Below are positions 1 to 9,894 of a DNA stretch of 64,000 nucleotides, piece by piece. The first letter of the stretch is position 1. Each line of letters opens with the position of its first letter. Below the pieces are notes generated by a model that saw nothing but the letters and a program-made list of their open reading frames with translations, did no database searches and was not told the DNA's origin. This DNA is from Pricia antarctica (GTDB lineage Bacteria; Bacteroidota; Bacteroidia; Flavobacteriales; Flavobacteriaceae). The stretch lies in the NCBI GenBank assembly GCA_011050085.1, contig DRGL01000081.1:78270-142269 (forward strand). Direction: 5' to 3'. Both the position numbers and the translations under genes were made by a program.

Positions 1-564
1 GCAACTGACGTCGCAGCTATCATTTTTAATGCTTATTGTCACTGATAGTTGCAGTTGATTCCTTCAAGATTTCCATAGTATCTTTTGTTTTCCTGATAGA
101 AAATTAATGTCTTTGAAATCAAATTCTCTTTTAATTATCCGCTAAAAGTGCGATAGCATTAGGTATTTCTTCTTCAGCGTATTGGGAATTGTTTAAAATG
201 TGGCGCAGTTACACAAAGCCTAAATTTAAGTTTAAACTATTCAATCAGTTAGAATGGATTTGTTGCAAAAGATGAGGTGGGATAAATTGTCAGTTCCTTG
301 CTTTTACTTGAATTGAATTTTCATCGATAGGCAAGATGAGGTCAAGATATCCCATAAATATTTGCTAAATCCATATTGATTGACTGTGCTGCGTTTCATA
401 GATATTCATTAAAAGGTAGAAAACTTCTGATACTGTTAGTTCAAACTACTTCATTGGTTTATCAAACCAACTAGCACATGGTAGTTGGGCATGTTTATGC
501 CTAAAAATTTGTTAAGGTCGAAGTTAAAGTAAGTTAAAACGAATTTCCAGCTGAATATGAGGCG
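1..564. other. gene-free stretch
   Basis: No reading frame of convincing length or composition is present. Short protein-like stretches appear in minus-strand translation (for example around 60-200 and 290-430), but stops and frame changes interrupt them, so at most this is a decayed gene that I cannot identify. No RNA gene or repeat is recognisable before the small-RNA candidate that starts near 576. Confidence 0.5.
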
Positions 565-572
565 TATATTTG
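565..572 (+). promoter_or_regulatory. -7 promoter element, TATATTTG
   Basis: The sequence TATATTTG exactly matches the Bacteroidota -7 consensus TAnnTTTG. The -33 element is weak: only a TTTC at 544-547 is present. No protein gene starts nearby, but an intrinsic terminator follows about 80 bases downstream, so the box most likely drives a short untranslated RNA. Confidence 0.45.
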
Positions 573-575
573 TAG

Positions 576-681
576 TGCGAGGGGTGGTTCCCGAGCAACT
601 TTAAGTATTGGTTTTTCATAATTTAAAGTTTGGTTGGTTATTTAGGAAAAGCCCTGGCAAATATGTCAGGGCTTTTTTTTT
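576..681 (+). ncRNA. candidate ~105-nt small RNA
   Basis: The interval lies between a perfect TAnnTTTG box and a strong intrinsic terminator and contains no ORF. The RNA could form a GGG/CCC hairpin near 581-593. A second, longer stem would pair CAACTTTAA (about 597-605) with TTTAAAGTTTG (about 622-632) with one bulged base. The terminator hairpin comes last. Flavobacteria have a roughly 110-nt 6S-like family (6S-Flavo), and size and architecture make it one possibility, but I cannot confirm family membership by eye. The alternative is the 3' end of an unrecognised transcript. Confidence 0.4.
647..681 (+). terminator. intrinsic terminator
   Basis: A perfect 10-bp stem pairs AAAAGCCCTG (647-656) with CAGGGCTTTT (667-676) around a 10-nt loop and is followed by a T run. 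It ends the small-RNA candidate and isolates the DUF3108 gene downstream. Confidence 0.85.
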
Positions 682-858
682 CAATATTTTGAGATTTCCA
701 TAAAATAGAAAATGTATACATAACGGACTATAATTGATATTTTGCCAAAACAAACACTAAACCCTGACACAATACTTTGGAACAAATTTTGTTTAAGTAA
801 TAGTTATCGAACAAATGTTTGCAAGGGCATTTAGTAATTTTATTCTAAATTTAAAGCT

Positions 859-1710
859 ATGAGGAATTTTTTAATGTTATTCTTTCTATCGTACGGTTTG
901 CTGGTTAATGCACAGCAAAGTGGTTCCGGCGATTTGGCGCTAAATTCCGAAAAAAATAAGGTAACACACAAAAGCTTCAAACAGCCAAAAAAGGAATCTA
1001 CTTTCCAACCGGGCGAGTGGCTAAAATTCCGGATGCATTACGGTTTTTTGAATGCCAGTTATGCGACCTTGCACGTTAAAGCCAACATGATAAAGGGTGT
1101 TCCCGTATATCATGTTATCGGAAAAGGCCGGACTTCAGGTTTTGCCAGTATCTTTTTCAATGTAGACGATACCTATGAAAGTTATTTTGGGATGGAAGAT
1201 GGAAAACCCTATAAGTTTATCCGCAAGATTAATGAAGGTGGTTATGTTAAAGATTACGAGATAAATTTCGACCATAAAAAAGATACTGCAGTACTAAACG
1301 ATAAAAAGAACAAGAAAACCTACGATTTTGATTTACAAGACAGTATCCAAGATTTACTGTCCGCTTTTTATTATCTGAGAAATAATTATGACCCTGAAGA
1401 TTTGGTAGAGGGCGAAGCGGTGAAGTTAAAAATGTTGTATGATGATGAAGGTATTTTTGACTTTAAACTAAAATATTTAGGAACCGAAATCTTAAAAACT
1501 AAGTTCGGTAAGGTCGAATGTTATAAATTTAGACCTTTGGTACAGTCAGGCAGGGTTTTTAAAGAGCAAGAAAGCTTGACCCTTTGGGTTTCTAATGATG
1601 ATAATCGTATACCCGTTCGTATACAGGCAGATTTGTCTGTAGGTTCGATAAAAGTAGACCTTGAAGCCTATAACGGATTAAAAAACCAGTTTAAGATAAT
1701 TATGGATTAA
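859..1710 (+). CDS. DUF3108 domain-containing secreted protein
   Basis: This 283-residue protein begins with a classic signal peptide (MRNFLMLFFLSYG..., cleavage likely after NAQ), so it is exported to the periplasm or outer membrane. The mature part (FQPGEWLKFRMHYGFLNA near the start, then repeated beta-rich segments) matches the DUF3108 family, a beta-sheet envelope protein of unknown biochemical role. It is the first gene of a same-strand cluster with tryptophan 2,3-dioxygenase (66-bp gap) and an M23 lipoprotein. I recall this order as common in Flavobacteriaceae, which suggests shared regulation rather than a shared pathway. No catalytic residues are evident. Confidence 0.82.
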   Translation: MRNFLMLFFLSYGLLVNAQQSGSGDLALNSEKNKVTHKSFKQPKKESTFQPGEWLKFRMHYGFLNASYATLHVKANMIKGVPVYHVIGKGRTSGFASIFFNVDDTYESYFGMEDGKPYKFIRKINEGGYVKDYEINFDHKKDTAVLNDKKNKKTYDFDLQDSIQDLLSAFYYLRNNYDPEDLVEGEAVKLKMLYDDEGIFDFKLKYLGTEILKTKFGKVECYKFRPLVQSGRVFKEQESLTLWVSNDDNRIPVRIQADLSVGSIKVDLEAYNGLKNQFKIIMD

Positions 1711-1776
1711 TTCGCTCTGAATAGTGAGAATCGATTTTAAATTATCCTTTTATCAAGACAAAATTTATTTCTGAGG

Positions 1777-2739
1777 ATGAAAGATAAAGCGCGGATCGGT
1801 GAACAGGTCTTGAAGCTTGAAGAGAAGTATAAAGACTCGGGCCAAGATTTGAGCGCCTATCTCGATGGATTGCTACACCAAAGATATCTAACGTATTGGG
1901 ATTATATCAATCTTGATACGCTCTTGAGTTTACAGCAACCGCGCACCTATTTTCCCGATGAGGAAATATTCATCATGTATCATCAGATTACCGAGTTATA
2001 TTTCAAGCTTATCCTGCACGAGCAAAAGCAATTGGTTGACGACCGTTCCCAAAACTTGGATTTCTTTATCCAAAAGGCAAAGCGAATTAATAGCTATTAC
2101 GAAGCTTTGATTTCATCGTTCGGCATTATGATAAAGGGTATGGAGCGCGAACAGTTCTTGCAATACCGTATGGCATTGCTTCCTGCCAGCGGATTTCAAT
2201 CAGCACAGTTCCGCATGATCGAGATTTATGCGACTCCATTGGAGAACCTGGTACACCATTCAAGACGCAATCAATTTTCAGTAAAAAATAGCGTCGAAGA
2301 ACTGTACAGTGAAATTTATTGGAAAAAAGGAGCTACGGATTTGGCTACCGGTGAAAAAACTCTTACGTTAAAGCAATTCGAGTATCGGTATACCCCGAGG
2401 TTGATTCGCATTGCGAAACAAGTATATAGCAATACAATATATCATAAATATCAAGGGCTGTCGCAGAAGAAAAAAGATACTAAAGCGCTGATCGAAGCGT
2501 TAAAGACATTAGATAGCAACGCGAATATCAATTGGCCCTTAATGCACATGGGTGCGGCACATAGACATTTAGCGAACGATAAGGGCGAAATCGAAGCCAC
2601 GGGAGGTACAAATTGGAAAGAATATTTACCTCCTGCTTTTCAGAACATCATATTTTTTCCGGAGTTATATTCCGAACAGGAGACAAGTGAATGGGGAAAG
2701 CAATGGGTCGACCATATGTTCAATCCCGACAAGAAATAA
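1777..2739 (+). CDS. kynA: tryptophan 2,3-dioxygenase
   Basis: This haem enzyme opens the indole ring of L-tryptophan with O2 to give N-formylkynurenine, the first step of the kynurenine pathway. The 320-residue length fits bacterial homologues. The diagnostic N-terminal block is present (PRTYFPDEEIFIMYHQITEL), with the conserved Tyr/His and the following LYFKLILHEQ helix. The C-terminal HMGAAHRHL segment contains the histidines expected of the haem ligand region. No other kynurenine-pathway gene lies nearby; instead the gene sits between two cell-envelope genes, so the pathway link must be elsewhere in the genome. No signal peptide is seen and the protein is cytoplasmic. Confidence 0.9.
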   Translation: MKDKARIGEQVLKLEEKYKDSGQDLSAYLDGLLHQRYLTYWDYINLDTLLSLQQPRTYFPDEEIFIMYHQITELYFKLILHEQKQLVDDRSQNLDFFIQKAKRINSYYEALISSFGIMIKGMEREQFLQYRMALLPASGFQSAQFRMIEIYATPLENLVHHSRRNQFSVKNSVEELYSEIYWKKGATDLATGEKTLTLKQFEYRYTPRLIRIAKQVYSNTIYHKYQGLSQKKKDTKALIEALKTLDSNANINWPLMHMGAAHRHLANDKGEIEATGGTNWKEYLPPAFQNIIFFPELYSEQETSEWGKQWVDHMFNPDKK

Positions 2740-2761
2740 CACATAATTACGAGTATACATC

Positions 2762-4069
2762 ATGAGGAAATATTGGGGCATCATTTTTATTTTAATAGTA
2801 ACTTTTTCATGTACAGAGAACAAAGATTCTGCTTCGGATATGAGCAATGCCGATAAAAGAATCCCTGCCCTTATTCCCATAGAAAAACCAATTATCAAAC
2901 AGTTCGGGTTCGACCTCAATGAATTTACGGTCCAACAAGATACGATTAGAAGAGGCGATAGTTTCGGAGAACTCATGCTGCAGCATAAGGTAGACTATCC
3001 CAAAATTTATAAAATTTCACAGGAATATCGCGATACGTTCGATGTCCGTAAAATAAGGGTCGGAAATCCATATATCATCCTAAAATCAAAGGATACCATA
3101 CAAAGCGCACAAGTTTTTATTTATGAGAACGATGCCATCAATTATACGGTGGTAGATTTCAGGGATAGCGTTAGGGCCTATAAAGAAAGGAAAAAAGTAA
3201 AATTTGTAGAGAAAGAGTTGTCCGGGGTTATAGAAACCAGTTTGTCGGATGCGTTATTGCAACAGGGGATAGATTATATGGTGACCCATAATTTGGCCAA
3301 CGTCTATGCTTGGACCATAGATTTCTCTAGGCTTCAAAAAGGTGATAAATTCAAGGTAATATACAAGGAGAAATTTATCAACGATTCTATTTATGCGGGA
3401 TCTGAACCTGTAGAAGCTGCTTATTTTGAACACAACGGTAAACCGATTTATGCGTTTGCCTACGAAAATGATTCCTTAAGAAGTATAGTCGATTATTTTG
3501 ATGAAGGTGCCAACAATTTAAGGCGGACCTTTTTAAGGATGCCCGTAGAATTCGGTAGGTTGTCATCAAGATATAACTTGAAACGAAGGATTCGCTATTA
3601 TGGAAACCGTATTAGACCCCATATGGGTACAGATTATGCTGCACCTGTAGGCACACCAATTATGGCCACCGCCGATGGTACCGTTACCGAGTCGACACGA
3701 AGGGGCGGTAATGGTAAATATGTAAAGATTCGTCATAACGGCACTTATTCGACCCAGTATTTACATATGAAAAAGCAGAATGTCAAAAAGGGCGAATTCG
3801 TTAGACAGGGTGATGTTATAGGATGGGTCGGAATGACCGGAAATACTAGTGGTCCGCACGTTTGCTACCGTTTTTGGCGACATGGAAGGCAGGTAGATCC
3901 CTTAAAAGAAGAACTTCCGAAGGCCGAACCTTTGGCTGAGACGCTACAGCCCGAATATTTCGCATACATCGCACCAATCAAAGATCAGTTAGACTGTATG
4001 GTCTATCCTGAAATACCGGTCGAAAGTAATGTAGATGCCGATGATATAGCTTCGCTAAATCTTGAATAG
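2762..4069 (+). CDS. M23 family peptidoglycan metallopeptidase, lipoprotein
   Basis: This is a predicted murein DD-endopeptidase, or an activator of one, anchored in the envelope. The N-terminus is a lipoprotein signal (VTFSC lipobox, Cys about 19). Residues about 60-115 resemble a LysM/OapA-type segment, and the C-terminal third is the LytM/M23 domain. The first zinc motif HxxxD is intact (HMGTD, about residue 287). The final HxH motif reads GPHVCYRF (about 364-371), so the usual second His, a zinc ligand, is Cys. I recall this HVCYRF variant as widespread in Bacteroidota homologues. Cys could still bind zinc, but activity should not be assumed. The gene follows kynA by 22 bp. Confidence 0.87.
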   Translation: MRKYWGIIFILIVTFSCTENKDSASDMSNADKRIPALIPIEKPIIKQFGFDLNEFTVQQDTIRRGDSFGELMLQHKVDYPKIYKISQEYRDTFDVRKIRVGNPYIILKSKDTIQSAQVFIYENDAINYTVVDFRDSVRAYKERKKVKFVEKELSGVIETSLSDALLQQGIDYMVTHNLANVYAWTIDFSRLQKGDKFKVIYKEKFINDSIYAGSEPVEAAYFEHNGKPIYAFAYENDSLRSIVDYFDEGANNLRRTFLRMPVEFGRLSSRYNLKRRIRYYGNRIRPHMGTDYAAPVGTPIMATADGTVTESTRRGGNGKYVKIRHNGTYSTQYLHMKKQNVKKGEFVRQGDVIGWVGMTGNTSGPHVCYRFWRHGRQVDPLKEELPKAEPLAETLQPEYFAYIAPIKDQLDCMVYPEIPVESNVDADDIASLNLE

Positions 4070-4147
4070 CCTTTTCGATTGCGTTTGTGAGTAGTACATT
4101 AAAGGTTTATTTTAGCTATCGTACATAATAGCTAAAAACACCACTGC

Positions 4148-5785
4148 ATGTCACTACAAAATATAAATCCCACTACTACAAAAGCTTGGGAAAACCTTTC
4201 CGAACATTTTAAGGATACCAAAAACGCACATCTCAAAGAGTTATTTGCTTCAGATGCCAAAAGAGCTAAAACCTTCACGCTAAAGTGGAATGATTTTCTC
4301 GTAGACTTCTCCAAAAACAGGATAACTACCGAAACCTTTGACCTTCTTTTGCAATTGGCGAAAGAGGTGAACCTTAAAGATGCCATAAAGAAACAATTTG
4401 CCGGTGATGTGATCAACCAGACCGAGGGTCGCGAGGTTTTGCATACGGCTTTACGTGCCAGAAAAAATGACACTGTAATGGTGAATGGTGAAAACGTTGT
4501 CCCTGGTGTATATAAGGTCAAGGCGCATATCAAAAGCTTTACCGACAGCGTGATTTCTGGAGAAATCAAAGGCTATACCGGAAAAGCATTTACCGATGTT
4601 GTAAATATCGGTATCGGGGGTTCTGATTTGGGTCCAGCTATGGTTACGGAGGCCCTTAAATATTACAAAAACCATCTCAAGATGCATTTCGTCAGCAATG
4701 TTGACGGTGATCATGTAAACGAAATTATAAAGGAACTTGACCCTGAAACCACACTGTTTGTTGTGGTTTCTAAAACCTTTACCACCCAAGAAACCTTAAG
4801 TAATGCTACAACGATTAAAAATTGGTTTCTAACGCACGCTTCGCAGAAAGATATCGCCAAACATTTTGCGGCAGTTTCTACAAATACCGAGGCGATTTCA
4901 GAATTCGGTATTGCTGAGGAAAACGTATTTCCGATGTCTGACTGGGTCGGTGGTCGATTCTCTTTATGGAGTGCCGTGGGATTATCGATAGCATTGGCGG
5001 TAGGGTCCGAGAATTTTGAGGCCTTGTTGGAAGGCGCCAATGAAATGGACGAACATTTTCAATCTGCGGATTTCGAAGAGAACATCCCCGTGGTTTTAGC
5101 ACTGCTTAGTGTTTGGTACAACAATTTTTATGGCGCAGAGACCGAGGCGGTCATACCGTATTCACAATACCTTCACCGTTTGCCCGCTTACCTGCAACAG
5201 GGCGTTATGGAAAGCAATGGTAAAAGTGTCGACCGTAACGGTAACCGCGTCGATTATCAAACAGGTACCATTATTTGGGGAGAACCGGGTACAAATTCCC
5301 AGCATGCTTTCTTTCAGCTGATTCATCAGGGCACAAAATTAATTCCTGTAGATTTTATAGGATTTAAAAAGTCATTGCACGGTGACTCAGGACATCATAA
5401 TAAGCTTATGGCAAACTATTTCGCCCAAACGGAAGCCCTTATGAACGGTAAGACCGCGGATGAGGTCCGTAAAGAACTTAAACAAAAAGATATGTCTGAG
5501 CCAGAAATGGAGAAGCTTGTTCCGTTCAAGGTTTTCGAAGGCAATAAACCTACAAACAGTATTTTAATAGATAAGTTGACGCCCAAATCATTGGGAAGCA
5601 TTATAGCTATGTACGAGCATAAAATCTTTGTTCAAGGCATCATTTGGAACATCTTTAGCTATGATCAGTGGGGCGTTGAACTAGGCAAGCAATTAGCAGG
5701 TACCATTTTAAAGGATATTGAAGGTTCCGAAATTGCCGATCACGACAGCTCAACACTACAACTTTTACATTCTTTTAAGAGTTGA
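4148..5785 (+). CDS. pgi: glucose-6-phosphate isomerase
   Basis: This cytoplasmic enzyme interconverts glucose 6-phosphate and fructose 6-phosphate in glycolysis and gluconeogenesis. The 545-residue length is normal for the long bacterial/eukaryotic type. Family signatures are clear: GIGGSDLGP (about 156-164), the sugar-phosphate SKTFTTQET block (about 208-216), [11 protein letters not shown], and the C-terminal [11 protein letters not shown]. The ATG start follows a 78-bp gap after the M23 gene. No operon partner is evident. Nothing is unusual. Confidence 0.97.
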   Translation: MSLQNINPTTTKAWENLSEHFKDTKNAHLKELFASDAKRAKTFTLKWNDFLVDFSKNRITTETFDLLLQLAKEVNLKDAIKKQFAGDVINQTEGREVLHTALRARKNDTVMVNGENVVPGVYKVKAHIKSFTDSVISGEIKGYTGKAFTDVVNIGIGGSDLGPAMVTEALKYYKNHLKMHFVSNVDGDHVNEIIKELDPETTLFVVVSKTFTTQETLSNATTIKNWFLTHASQKDIAKHFAAVSTNTEAISEFGIAEENVFPMSDWVGGRFSLWSAVGLSIALAVGSENFEALLEGANEMDEHFQSADFEENIPVVLALLSVWYNNFYGAETEAVIPYSQYLHRLPAYLQQGVMESNGKSVDRNGNRVDYQTGTIIWGEPGTNSQHAFFQLIHQGTKLIPVDFIGFKKSLHGDSGHHNKLMANYFAQTEALMNGKTADEVRKELKQKDMSEPEMEKLVPFKVFEGNKPTNSILIDKLTPKSLGSIIAMYEHKIFVQGIIWNIFSYDQWGVELGKQLAGTILKDIEGSEIADHDSSTLQLLHSFKS

Positions 5786-5959
5786 TTTGCCATATGTTCA
5801 TTTCTTGACAGTTTGGGTATAACTTCTTGGCTTTGAGTCAAGGCAGTTGCCAATTATCCGTTAATTTTGTTGTGCTGATTTAACGTTCTCTTAATATTGG
5901 TGCGCTAAAAATAAGAGACTTTTGCAGCGAAATTGAAAAACTAACAAATACTCAAGAAA

Positions 5960-8671
5960 ATGAAAAAATTCTACTTTGCCATGGCTGCGTTTTTGATGAC
6001 GGCTGTTGCTTTTTCGCAGGGAACTATAACGGGAACTGTTATGGATGGGGAGATGAACGAGCCTTTGCCTGGCGCCAATATTGTGGTAAAAGGAACTACA
6101 ACCGGAGTTTCGACAGATTTTGATGGTAACTTCTCCATTGAAGTTTCTGATCCATCCGGCACGTTGGTTGTATCCTATATCGGTTATATACCCAAAGAGG
6201 TACCTTTTACTGGTCCTGGCGCAATCAGTCAAATCACCTTGCAGGAAGATGCCGAGAGCTTAGACGAAGTCATTGTTACCGGTGTTCAGGATATTGCAAA
6301 AGATCGAAAGACCCCGGTTGCCGTTTCTACGATAAAGGCATCGGAAATACAGGAGAAACTAGGGTCTCAAGAACTTCCTGAAATTTTAAATACTACTCCT
6401 TCCATTTACGCGACCAAGTCTGGTGGTGGTTTTGGGGATGCACGAATTAACATCCGAGGCTTCGATACCAACAACTCCGCAGTTATGATTAATGGAGTGC
6501 CCGTCAATGATATGGAAAATGGTCAAGTGTATTGGAGCAACTGGGCAGGTTTAGCTGATGTAACTTCTGCCCTTCAAGTACAGCGAGGTCTGGGTTCTTC
6601 AAAACTGGCCGTTTCTTCGGTTGGGGGTACTATTAATGTGGTAACTAGAAGTTCCGCAAATGCACAGGGAGGAACCATTGGTGGTACAGTTGGAAATGAT
6701 GGATATGTTAAGACCTTGGCCTCTTATTCTTCGGGTTTATTGGAGAATGGTTTTTCAGCGTCAATGCTGTTGAGTAGAACCGGTGGAAGTATGTATGCCG
6801 ATGGTACTGAATTCGAAGGTTATAATTTTTTCGTGGCATTAGGATATGCTACTGCTAAACATAGTCTTGAGTTTACGGTAACAGGAGCACCACAATGGCA
6901 CCACCAAAGAAGTCAAGCCACATCTATTGAAAATCAAATCCTTTATGGAGATGGTGATGGAGAGCCGAATAGGAGGTACAATGAAGATTGGGGCACCTTA
7001 AACGGTGAAGAATTTAGCTTTAGAAGAAATTACTATCACAAGCCGGTAATCAGCTTGAATTGGGAGTGGAAAATCAATGATATTACCACCCTTCAAACCT
7101 CTACTTACGCCTCTTTTGGCCGTGGTGGTGGTACTGGGGAAATCGGTGAAATTAATGGGCAAAGACAATTCGCACTTCCGAGATCGGCCGATGGCCTTAT
7201 TCGTGTAGATGATATTGTAGCTTATAATAGCGGACAACTAGTGCCCGATTTTAGTCCTACTCCGCGTGAGCAAATCGACGGTCTCTACCTTAATAATAGT
7301 GATACCAATCCAAATGAAAATAATACGAATGGTATAACTCGTAGAGCTTCTGTAAATTCACACGACTGGTACGGTATCTTAGCGAATTTCAATAACCAAA
7401 TAAGCGATAAGTTGGTTTTAGATTTTGGTTTTGATCTTAGAACCTATAAAGGTTTTCATTACAGAAGGGTAGATAATTTACTTGGCGGGGATGCATACCT
7501 GCAAACCGACAATGATAATAACGACCCTAATCCCATTTATCGTGAGACGTATAAATCAAATCAGCCTTGGTGGGTTTTTGGAAATATCGATGACGAAGAG
7601 AAAATAGATTATTACAATACAGGTCTTGTAAATTGGTTAGGAGTATTTGGCCAAGCTGAGTATAACTTCACAGAAAATGTAACTGGGTTTTTACAGGGGG
7701 CATTATCCAATCAAGGTTTTGCACGGGAAGAATTTTTTGGTGAAACACCTCCGCAAAAAACGGATTTTGAAAATATTTTAGGAGGTAACGTCAAAGGAGG
7801 CCTGAACTGGAATATAGACGCCAACCATAACGTCTTTGGAAATGCGGGTTACTATTCCAAGCAGCCATTATTCGACGCGGTCTACATCAACTTCGGCAAT
7901 AATTTAAATCCGAATCTAACTAACGAGAAAATTGTAGGTGTAGAGTTAGGTTACGGTTACCGAAGTTCTAATTTCAGGGCTAATGTCAACCTATACCGAA
8001 CCAGTTGGAAAGATAGGTTCGAAAGTGTAAGCGCAACATTCAACGCAGGTGAACCTAACGAAATCAGGGGAGCTGCAAATCTTTTAGGAATAACTCAAGT
8101 TCATAGCGGTGCGGAGTTTGACGCAAGACTTCAAGTAACCGATAGATTTGCTTTAACAGGTATGATGTCTATTGGCAATTGGGAATATCAGGGTGACGTA
8201 AGTGCTACATTCTTTGACAATGACCAGGCACCTATAGTTATTGATGGCCAAGCCCAACAAGAAATTTTGCCTTTAGATGGGGTTAAGGTTGGCGACGCCG
8301 CCCAATTCACTGCATATATCGGTGCGGATGTCGGTATCATCGAAAATTTAAATTTTGATGCTGGCTACCGTTTTGCGGATAATCTTTACGCTGATTTTGA
8401 TGCAACTGATGTCAATGAAGAAGGATCATTAAAATTGCCTTCTTTTGGTTTGGCCGATGCAGGTATATCCTATGGTCTTCCACTTGGGGATAAATTGCTA
8501 AGCTTTCGGGTAAATGTCAATAACGTTTTCGATACCACATACATCGCTGAGTCGGATACCAATAATTTTGCTCAGCCAGGTGATACAACCTATGATGGCA
8601 TTAATGTAAGTAACCGTGTGTTTTTCGGGTTTGGAAGAACATGGAATGCAAGTGTAAGATTTAATTTCTAG
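5960..8671 (+). CDS. TonB-dependent outer-membrane receptor, carboxypeptidase-like N-domain
   Basis: This 903-residue energised outer-membrane transporter imports a large or scarce substrate with TonB. Order of parts: signal peptide (residues 1-20, ending FSQ), a carboxypeptidase-D-regulatory-like beta-sandwich (about 22-95), a plug domain (about 105-230, with PVNDMENGQVYWSNW and the GTINVVTR segment), and a C-terminal beta-barrel ending in an aromatic residue (RFNF). There is no SusD partner, which argues against a typical polysaccharide locus and for a small ligand such as a chelate, vitamin or oligomer. It stands alone, with a 174-bp upstream gap and a strong terminator downstream. The substrate cannot be read from the sequence. 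Confidence 0.92.
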   Translation: MKKFYFAMAAFLMTAVAFSQGTITGTVMDGEMNEPLPGANIVVKGTTTGVSTDFDGNFSIEVSDPSGTLVVSYIGYIPKEVPFTGPGAISQITLQEDAESLDEVIVTGVQDIAKDRKTPVAVSTIKASEIQEKLGSQELPEILNTTPSIYATKSGGGFGDARINIRGFDTNNSAVMINGVPVNDMENGQVYWSNWAGLADVTSALQVQRGLGSSKLAVSSVGGTINVVTRSSANAQGGTIGGTVGNDGYVKTLASYSSGLLENGFSASMLLSRTGGSMYADGTEFEGYNFFVALGYATAKHSLEFTVTGAPQWHHQRSQATSIENQILYGDGDGEPNRRYNEDWGTLNGEEFSFRRNYYHKPVISLNWEWKINDITTLQTSTYASFGRGGGTGEIGEINGQRQFALPRSADGLIRVDDIVAYNSGQLVPDFSPTPREQIDGLYLNNSDTNPNENNTNGITRRASVNSHDWYGILANFNNQISDKLVLDFGFDLRTYKGFHYRRVDNLLGGDAYLQTDNDNNDPNPIYRETYKSNQPWWVFGNIDDEEKIDYYNTGLVNWLGVFGQAEYNFTENVTGFLQGALSNQGFAREEFFGETPPQKTDFENILGGNVKGGLNWNIDANHNVFGNAGYYSKQPLFDAVYINFGNNLNPNLTNEKIVGVELGYGYRSSNFRANVNLYRTSWKDRFESVSATFNAGEPNEIRGAANLLGITQVHSGAEFDARLQVTDRFALTGMMSIGNWEYQGDVSATFFDNDQAPIVIDGQAQQEILPLDGVKVGDAAQFTAYIGADVGIIENLNFDAGYRFADNLYADFDATDVNEEGSLKLPSFGLADAGISYGLPLGDKLLSFRVNVNNVFDTTYIAESDTNNFAQPGDTTYDGINVSNRVFFGFGRTWNASVRFNF

Positions 8672-8695
8672 AATAATCACATCATAAAATGAAAT

Positions 8696-8724
8696 AACCC
8701 CAGCCTTCAGGTCGGGGTTTTTTT
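8696..8724 (+). terminator. intrinsic terminator after TonB receptor
   Basis: Stem AACCCC (8696-8701) pairs with GGGGTT (8714-8719), with extra CCT/AGG pairing inside, followed by a T run. It lies 25 bases after the TonB-receptor stop codon. Confidence 0.85.
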
Positions 8725-8764
8725 ATGCCCAAAATTGAGTACTTTAGTCCTTAAATTTGATTTT

Positions 8765-9202
8765 ATGTACGAAACGATACTAGTTGTTCACTCCTATTTG
8801 GCCTATATAGTACTGATTGTATTATTCTTGGCCGTAGCGAACGCCATTATGGGATGGGTCGGCGATAAAATGTTTACCATGGAAAAAGATCTTCGATTGA
8901 GTCTTTTCGCCTTGATATTTGCACATATCCAGTTATTGGTGGGGCTACTGATTTATTTCATTTCCCCAAACGGCCTACAAGCGGTACAGGCCCTGGGTAT
9001 GGGCGGCCTGAATTCCGCTTCGCGTCTCTTGGCAGTGGAACATCCCTTTATCAATATTATTGCAATAGTGTTGATTACGATAGGTTGGTCACGCCATAAA
9101 AAGTTTATGGAAGGCCAAAAGAAGTTCAAGAGCATTACCATCTTTTACGGGCTCGGCCTGATCTTGATTCTAAGTCGTATTCCATGGGCACAATGGATAT
9201 AA
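8765..9202 (+). CDS. small integral membrane protein (cytochrome b-like family)
   Basis: This protein of about 145 residues has four predicted membrane helices, at roughly residues 5-30, 45-70, 85-110 and 118-140. I chose the ATG at 8765 (MYETILVVHSY) because the upstream extension is hydrophilic and starts inside the preceding terminator region. Flavobacterial relatives are often labelled cytochrome B or hypothetical membrane protein. Conserved-looking His residues occur in helix 1 (VVHSYL), helix 2 (FAHIQ) and helix 3 (VEHPF), which could ligate haem, but this is an inference. The DUF1080 gene follows 61 bp later. The cellular role is unknown. Confidence 0.7.
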   Translation: MYETILVVHSYLAYIVLIVLFLAVANAIMGWVGDKMFTMEKDLRLSLFALIFAHIQLLVGLLIYFISPNGLQAVQALGMGGLNSASRLLAVEHPFINIIAIVLITIGWSRHKKFMEGQKKFKSITIFYGLGLILILSRIPWAQWI

Positions 9203-9263
9203 TATTTTTAAGCTATTTACACCTTTGATTTTCACTCAAAAACTAAATTAAAATTCTGATTGT

Positions 9264-9857
9264 ATGAAACAAATCCTAACCTTAGCAGCCATTTTGCTAA
9301 CTACCCTAAGCTTTGCGCAAAAGAAAGACCTGTTCAACGGAAAAAACCTTGACGGATGGACCGTGTATGGTACTGAAAAATGGTACGTTGAAGACGGGCT
9401 ATTGATATGTGAAAGCGGACCTGATGCCCAATATGGATACTTAGGCACGGATAAAGATTATAAAAACTTCGAATTGACCTTGCAATTTAAACAAGAGGCC
9501 GATGGAAATAGCGGTGTTTTTATTCGATCTACTGTTGATGGTACCAAGGTAAGTGGATGGCAGATAGAGGTGGCTCCTCCGGGGCATGATACTGGCGGAA
9601 TCTACGAGTCTTACGGCCGAGGATGGCTTATCAAACCTGACCCCAAAAAGGATAAGTCGCTAAAAATGGGGAAATGGAACAAAATGAAAATCCGTGTTGA
9701 AGGCGATACGGTAACCTCATGGCTGAATGGCACAGAAATGGTCACGCTTACCGATGCAAAAATTGGAGAGGGTGAAGGCGGTATTGCGCTTCAAATCCAT
9801 GATGGTGGTGGAATTAAGGTTAAGTGGCGAGATATCGAGATTAAGGAATTGGAATAA
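9264..9857 (+). CDS. DUF1080 / 3-keto-disaccharide hydrolase family protein
   Basis: This 197-residue secreted protein starts with a signal peptide (about 1-19, ending SFAQ). The mature domain is a single concanavalin-like jelly roll of the DUF1080 family (LFNGKNLDGWTVYG near the N-terminus, NSGVFIRS in the middle, GIALQIHDGGGIKVKWRDI at the end). Members cleave or bind modified glycosides, and some hydrolyse 3-keto-disaccharides. Because the gene stands alone, its substrate is open. The domain fills the whole mature protein, so there is no accessory module. Function beyond the family is uncertain. Confidence 0.88.
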   Translation: MKQILTLAAILLTTLSFAQKKDLFNGKNLDGWTVYGTEKWYVEDGLLICESGPDAQYGYLGTDKDYKNFELTLQFKQEADGNSGVFIRSTVDGTKVSGWQIEVAPPGHDTGGIYESYGRGWLIKPDPKKDKSLKMGKWNKMKIRVEGDTVTSWLNGTEMVTLTDAKIGEGEGGIALQIHDGGGIKVKWRDIEIKELE

Positions 9858-9894
9858 TATTGATTCGTTCAAACATCCGTTATTTAATGATGAA

